This document shows, piece by piece, positions 27,222 through 31,383 of a stretch of DNA of 31,383 nt; the stretch's first letter is position 1; each line of letters starts with the position of its first letter. A model generated the notes under the pieces. That model saw only the letters and a program-made list of their open reading frames with translations. It was not told the origin of the DNA and made no database searches. Both the position numbers and the translations under genes were made by a program. The stretch lies in IMG/VR virus record IMGVR_UViG_3300042554_000860, positions 1-31,383 of that record; one strand, written 5' to 3'. Origin of the DNA: a virus.

Positions 27222-28835
27222 ATGGCCCTAGTCTGGGAACCGCACGAAGTTCTAAAGCCGCCGACTGACGAGGAGTTGGCGGCGATGGAGCCGCAGGATG
27301 TTCTGAAGCTCCACGAGCTTTACCACTCGGCTATCTCCAATAGCAGGCGTGACCCCTATCGGTACGGGTGGAAACTTCCTCATTGGCGGGATGCCGAGGA
27401 ACTGCTCCAGACCCACGCAGAATTGCTAGTAAGTGGCGGAAATCGTTCTGGCAAAACAAGTTGGGCAGCACACGCCGTAGTTAAGTCTGCGGTGGAGAAC
27501 CCCGGCTCCGTCATTATGTGCTTTGCCCAGAATGCGGATGTGTCCATCCGTCAGCAGCAGTCTGCGGTGTATGACGCTCTGCCGGAGGAGTTTAAGGCGA
27601 AGGTGTTGGGGACGGAGGAGAACGTGTCCTACACCCGGAAGAACGGGTTCTCCAAGTCCAGCCTCATCCTCCCAGTCAGCAAGAGTTCCATCATCTTTAA
27701 GACCTATGCCCAATTCCTTAACAACGACACAATCCTTGAGGGTGCTGAGTTGGGGTGCCGCAATCCTAGCTGGATCAACATTGGCGCTTGGTGTGATGAA
27801 TATCTGGTCGGACCGGAACTCCTTAGCACTCTTCGTTTCCGCCTCGCTACTCGCAACAGCAAGCTGGTCGTTACTTTTACACCTATCGACGGCTACACCG
27901 AAGTTGTCCGAGACTACGTGCAGGGAGCGGAGACCATCCGATCTAAGCCCGCCGAGCTTCTGGGTGGCCGGAACGTCCCATACCTACAGCGTTCAAGGAA
28001 CCGGGATGCCGGGATCATCTACTTCCACAGTAGAGACAACCCCTTCGGTGGTTACGACCGTATCGCCAAAGACCTAGCCAATAGGCCAGAAGCCGAAATC
28101 CTGACCCGTGCGTATGGCATTGCTACGAAGTCAGTCAGTACGAAGTTCCCCAACTTCAGCCGAGACCTAAACGTCGTAGCCCACGACTCGATCAACCTAA
28201 AGGGAACGACGAAGTATCTCATCCTCGACCCCGCTGGACGGAAGAATTGGTTTATGGCGTGGATTGCCGTGGACCAGTCGGATACGTGGTGGATTTATCG
28301 GGAATGGCCGGATGTGAATGTCGGGGAGTGGGCCAGATGGCACGGGGGTAAGTGGATTGGCGGAGAGGGGTCTAAGGGTCTGGGTTATGGCATCCGCGAT
28401 TACGTCGATCTCATCACGGGGATGGAGTCGGATACGAACGACTCAATCTTTGAACGACTGATCGACCCTCGGCTAGGTGCAGCCAAATATCAAACGCAAA
28501 CCGGCGTATCGTCCGTTATGGCGGACCTTGAGGATGCGGGGCTCGTATTCCTCCCAGCCCCCGGCTTGGACATCGAGGATGGATTGCAGGCCATCCAGAC
28601 CAAGCTTTCGTACAACAAGAAGGCTCCGGTTGATTCTTTGAATCGGCCTCATCTCTACATCTCAGACCGCTGCGAGAACATCATCCAAGCCTTTCAGGAG
28701 TACACGGCGGATGGTGGGCAGGACGAGGCGTGGAAAGACCCCATCGACTGCATTCGCTATGCGGCGGTGGCGGGGGTACGCTTTATCGACCCCAACTCAC
28801 TTCGAACCATTAAACCGACTGGAAGGGCCTACTGA
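27222..28835 (+). CDS. terL: Terminase large subunit
   Basis: 537 residues. ATPase domain: Walker A GGNRSGKTS (72-80), Walker B with the D192-E193 pair in INIGAWCDEYLVGPE, and a coupling motif VVTFTPIDGYT (217-226). The RNase H-like nuclease domain has acidic residues D336 (YLILDPAGRKNWF), D415 (ERLIDPRLG) and D507 (KDPIDCIRYA). It cuts concatemeric DNA and pumps it into the head through the portal. The nuclease start YLILDPAG resembles the podophage type. It is preceded by direct repeats and lacks a Shine-Dalgarno sequence. Confidence 0.95.
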   Translation: MALVWEPHEVLKPPTDEELAAMEPQDVLKLHELYHSAISNSRRDPYRYGWKLPHWRDAEELLQTHAELLVSGGNRSGKTSWAAHAVVKSAVENPGSVIMCFAQNADVSIRQQQSAVYDALPEEFKAKVLGTEENVSYTRKNGFSKSSLILPVSKSSIIFKTYAQFLNNDTILEGAELGCRNPSWINIGAWCDEYLVGPELLSTLRFRLATRNSKLVVTFTPIDGYTEVVRDYVQGAETIRSKPAELLGGRNVPYLQRSRNRDAGIIYFHSRDNPFGGYDRIAKDLANRPEAEILTRAYGIATKSVSTKFPNFSRDLNVVAHDSINLKGTTKYLILDPAGRKNWFMAWIAVDQSDTWWIYREWPDVNVGEWARWHGGKWIGGEGSKGLGYGIRDYVDLITGMESDTNDSIFERLIDPRLGAAKYQTQTGVSSVMADLEDAGLVFLPAPGLDIEDGLQAIQTKLSYNKKAPVDSLNRPHLYISDRCENIIQAFQEYTADGGQDEAWKDPIDCIRYAAVAGVRFIDPNSLRTIKPTGRAY

Positions 28836-29209
28836 TGATCGCATTCAATGACCTGTGTACGGAGCTTGGCATCACCAAGTTCCAATTAGCCAAGCTGAGG
28901 GATGAGCGTCTGGCGGAAGGAGAGTATCTGACTGTGGAGGGCCGGAAGTTCTTTACGGAGGAGGGAGCGGAGAAGCTCCGGCTGGCTGTGGCTGTCCCCG
29001 AGGCTGTGCCAAAGCGTTTGCAGATGCGGGTGATTCGCCGCGCTCCTAATCCACATTGGGTCTATTGTCTGATGGATAAGGACAAGGGACTTGTTCCCGT
29101 AGCCGTCCGACCCCGCGATTGTGATAAGCTGATTGGAAAACCGATCTTCGTCGATGTCATCACCGACGAGAAGGGAACCACCTACCGTCATGAAGTCCTC
29201 GGACGGTGA
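28835..29209 (+). CDS. Hypothetical protein with N-terminal helix-turn-helix (124 aa)
   Basis: ATG at 28835 overlaps the terL stop (TGATG). Residues 1-45 look like a MerR-like or excisionase-type winged helix: FNDLCTELGITKFQLAKLRD, then EYLTVEGRKFFTEEGAEKLR. The C-terminal half is a small beta-rich domain (MRVIRRAPNPHWVYCLMDKD, then VPVAVRPRDCDKLIGKPI). It lies between the terminase and the portal, where scaffolding or TerL partner proteins are found. A DNA-binding regulator of packaging is possible. No family is named. Confidence 0.65.
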   Translation: MIAFNDLCTELGITKFQLAKLRDERLAEGEYLTVEGRKFFTEEGAEKLRLAVAVPEAVPKRLQMRVIRRAPNPHWVYCLMDKDKGLVPVAVRPRDCDKLIGKPIFVDVITDEKGTTYRHEVLGR

Positions 29210-29399
29210 CATCACCCTAAACCCCGTATGGCAGGCCGAGCAGATGGACCGTCTGCTGGGGTTTGAGATTTTGACCCGTACCCTCACGGCTCAGTACCAG
29301 CCAATCAACCCAGAACTGCTGGCTGACAAAATAGGGGCGCACAAGGGCGTTGCGTATACAATCGTCCAGAATCTCCAGCGCAAACTGAATGCAAACTAA
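29190..29399 (+). CDS. Small hypothetical protein (69 aa)
   Basis: ATG at 29190, overlapping the previous gene by 20 bases. The product MKSSDGDITLNPVWQAEQMD continues with RLLGFEILTRTLTAQYQPIN and ends with helices (DKIGAHKGVAYTIVQNLQRK). No family is recognised; the second half could be a helix-turn-helix-like bundle. Its last 11 bases overlap the portal start, so it is part of the packaging operon. Confidence 0.58.
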   Translation: MKSSDGDITLNPVWQAEQMDRLLGFEILTRTLTAQYQPINPELLADKIGAHKGVAYTIVQNLQRKLNAN

Positions 29400-31383
29400 T
29401 GACCTTAATGAAGCCCTGACCTACGTCCGGGCGGTTCCCAATGTCGCCGCGCTGAAGAACGCCTACGACACAACGATCAACGATCTGGACTGGTACTTGC
29501 AGAGTACCCGCGATTCTTATGACTACCGCCGAAACATCTGGCCGGGAAAGTCCAAGGACTTGCGTAAGCACGGGAGCGACGCCTTCCCCTTCGAAGGGGC
29601 GGCGGATTCGGAGGTGCAAGTCATCGACGAGCGTATCAACACCTATGTTGCGCTGTTTATGTCTGCGCTCAATCGGGCGCACATCCGGGCGTACCCCATC
29701 GAAATAGACGATCTGGGTCGGGCGCGGGTGGTGAGTGCCTTCCTCAAGTGGATGGTGGCCTCCTACATCCCTGACTTTAAGCGTCAGATGGAGCTGGGTG
29801 CCAACTACCTGTTGGAGCGGGGGATTATGGTCACCTACATTGGGTGGCAGAAGGAGAACCGCACCTTCCTTCAGCGTCTGGACTTGGCTCAGATTGCTCA
29901 GGTGAGCCCCGATCTGGCCCAGATCATCCTCGACGGAAAGTCGGATGAGCAGGTGATTCAGCTTCTGAAGGGTCAGTTCGACAATCTAACCGATAAGCGG
30001 GCGAAGAAGGCTCTGAAGGAGCTGCGGAAAGAGGGTTCTGCCGAGTTCCCGGTGGTTCGCCAGTCGGTTAACTGCCCCAAGGTAGCTGCTTTGGCCCCTG
30101 ATGGGGACGTTTTCTTCCCCGCCTACACTACTGACCCCCAGAAGGCCCCGTATTGCTTCTGGCGTGTCCTAATGACCGCTCAGGAGATCAAGAACAAGGT
30201 GGCTACGGAGGGCTGGGACTCCGAGTGGGCGGACAAGATCATCGAGATGCAGGTCACTTCCGTGGATATGAACGATCCCCGGACGAACACCTCGTACACC
30301 CGCATCGCGCAAGAGCAGACGACTGAACTTTACGAGGTCATCTACTGCTATCAGCGGCTGATTTCCGAGGAAGACAAGTCCGAAGGCATCTACTGCACCG
30401 TCTTCCACAACAACTACTACGGAACCTCCGAGGAGCCGAAGTTTGCGAAGCACGAATTGCTCAACGGGTACGACGACTACCCCTTTGTCGTCACCAAGCT
30501 GGGCGAGGACAACAAACGTTTGTACGAGCTTGCCACGGTGCCCGAGCAACTACGCGGCATCCAATGGCAGGTGAAGGTTGAGCGCGACAGCCGCATCGAC
30601 CGCAACAGCTATGCCACCCTTCCCGCCATTATGTACCCCGCGGGAACGCCCGCGCCTGAATGGGGCCCCGGAGTCAAGGTCGCCTATCGCCGTATGGGTG
30701 AGATTCAGTTTGGGCCTACTCCTGCCTACAACCCCGGCAGCGTGGAAATGGAGCGCACGCAGATTGAGCAGGCCGACCGTCTTATGGGTCTGGACCACCA
30801 GAACCCGATGTCCCGCATCCGCCAGCAGTTCTTCGTAGATAAGTTCCTCACTCACGTGAGAGACGTACTGCGGATGACCTACAAGTGCTATCAGCGGTTC
30901 GGTCCCGAGCAGGTGTTCTTCCGCGTAACGGGAAATCCCGATCCGGTGCGTTTTGGTCGCGGCGATCCGAATGAGAACTTCGACATCAACATCAACTTCG
31001 ATGTCCTGACGACCGATCCCGAGACCCTTGAGGCGCAGCTCAACCAGTTCGTCAGCCTCCTCCAGTTCGACCGCAATGGTCGCATCAACGTGGACCGGAT
31101 GCTGGAGGTGATGGCTGCGGCGGTTAACCCCCTACTGGCTGATAGCGTCCTCCAGCCCGCTCAGGAGGCCCAGCAGCAGATCGTCAAGCAGGTCGCCGAC
31201 GATCTGTCCAAGATTTACGCTGGCATTGAGGTCGGAGCCCGTCCCAACGGGGCTCAGGTCGCAATGCAGGTCATACAGCAGTATGTGCAGCAGCCCGACG
31301 TTTCCCAGCGGATGCAGTCGGACGAGTCGTTCCAAGCTCGTTTGCAGAAGTACATTCAGCAGTACCAGTTCCAGATGCAGCAG
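29389..31383 (+). CDS. Portal protein, 5' part
   Basis: ATG at 29389 gives 665 residues without a stop before the right edge. Recognisable parts include WYLQSTRDSYDYRRNIWPG, HGSDAFPFEGAADSEVQVID, RINTYVALFMSALNRAHIR, the long acidic helices (DLAQIILDGKSDEQVIQLLK) and NNYYGTSEEPKFAKHELLNG, a pattern common to portal proteins of podophages and related tailed phages. The 12-mer ring is the DNA channel at the packaging vertex. Position after terL is standard. Size above 665 residues fits the larger P22-like class. A long Gln-rich tail appears at the edge (QQYQFQMQQ). Confidence 0.85.
   Translation, partial: MQTNDLNEALTYVRAVPNVAALKNAYDTTINDLDWYLQSTRDSYDYRRNIWPGKSKDLRKHGSDAFPFEGAADSEVQVIDERINTYVALFMSALNRAHIRAYPIEIDDLGRARVVSAFLKWMVASYIPDFKRQMELGANYLLERGIMVTYIGWQKENRTFLQRLDLAQIAQVSPDLAQIILDGKSDEQVIQLLKGQFDNLTDKRAKKALKELRKEGSAEFPVVRQSVNCPKVAALAPDGDVFFPAYTTDPQKAPYCFWRVLMTAQEIKNKVATEGWDSEWADKIIEMQVTSVDMNDPRTNTSYTRIAQEQTTELYEVIYCYQRLISEEDKSEGIYCTVFHNNYYGTSEEPKFAKHELLNGYDDYPFVVTKLGEDNKRLYELATVPEQLRGIQWQVKVERDSRIDRNSYATLPAIMYPAGTPAPEWGPGVKVAYRRMGEIQFGPTPAYNPGSVEMERTQIEQADRLMGLDHQNPMSRIRQQFFVDKFLTHVRDVLRMTYKCYQRFGPEQVFFRVTGNPDPVRFGRGDPNENFDININFDVLTTDPETLEAQLNQFVSLLQFDRNGRINVDRMLEVMAAAVNPLLADSVLQPAQEAQQQIVKQVADDLSKIYAGIEVGARPNGAQVAMQVIQQYVQQPDVSQRMQSDESFQARLQKYIQQYQFQMQQ

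Noticed and set aside
1-31383. Prophage or temperate lifestyle genes (integrase, CI-like repressor, att repeats), tRNA genes
   Set aside because: None was found on reading; absence is limited to this window.

Overview
The window is a stretch of a tailed double-stranded DNA phage, most likely of short-tailed (podovirus-like) build. It carries a terminase pair, a portal, a hub/nozzle-like tail protein, three large internal-virion (ejection) candidates and a family of tail-fibre proteins, with no long tape-measure or tail-tube gene in view. A lipoprotein of outer-membrane spanin type points to a Gram-negative host. I see no integrase, attachment site, tRNA, CRISPR array, DNA polymerase or RNA polymerase, so the phage looks lytic and dependent on host polymerases. 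Both edges cut genes: a glycine-rich fibre on the left and the portal on the right. The capsid genes presumably lie past the right edge, and the left edge would rejoin them if the genome is circularly permuted (inference).

Layout. (1) 1-13962, plus strand, late genes: fibre and adhesin-like proteins (1-2580), a compact lysis-like cluster of overlapping small membrane proteins (2577-3037), three small basic proteins (3034-3558), a second glycine-rich fibre, the 725-residue hub/nozzle protein, another fibre, and three large putative ejection proteins (7525-13962). (2) 13937-23815, minus strand, replication, recombination and nucleotide metabolism. From upstream to downstream these are a lysozyme-like endolysin, a helix-turn-helix initiator-like protein, an HNH nuclease, a DUF6378-like protein, ThyX thymidylate synthase, a DnaB-type helicase, an ERF annealing protein, a small phage protein beside it, a RecB/Cas4-like exonuclease, and a dense nuclease cluster ending in a metallophosphoesterase. 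(3) 24140-26146, minus strand: a separate early-looking operon with a candidate promoter and operator at its head and an intrinsic terminator at its tail. It encodes a cysteine-rich DUF7227-like protein and six small unknown proteins, two of them 30-31-residue membrane peptides. (4) 26058-26578, a divergent non-coding region with stacked short repeats and a very strong G-quadruplex motif. (5) 26579-31383, plus strand: small terminase, large terminase, two small proteins and the portal.

Genes are packed tightly. Most neighbours overlap by 1-4 bases (ATGA, GTGA, TTGA, TAATG, TGATG), implying translational coupling, and GTG and TTG starts are common. Several leading genes instead carry an A-rich leader with no Shine-Dalgarno sequence. 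The likely workflow is as follows. The 24-26 kb operon is expressed first and acts on the host. The initiator and DnaB-like helicase start replication while ThyX supplies dTMP. ERF plus the exonuclease recombine or concatenate the DNA, and the terminase packages it.

The points most worth following up are the DUF7227 operon, an origin-like repeat array inside the initiator gene, the 20-bp direct repeats between the terminase genes, and the repeat/G-quadruplex region. All family names are from memory of sequence patterns; no search was run.
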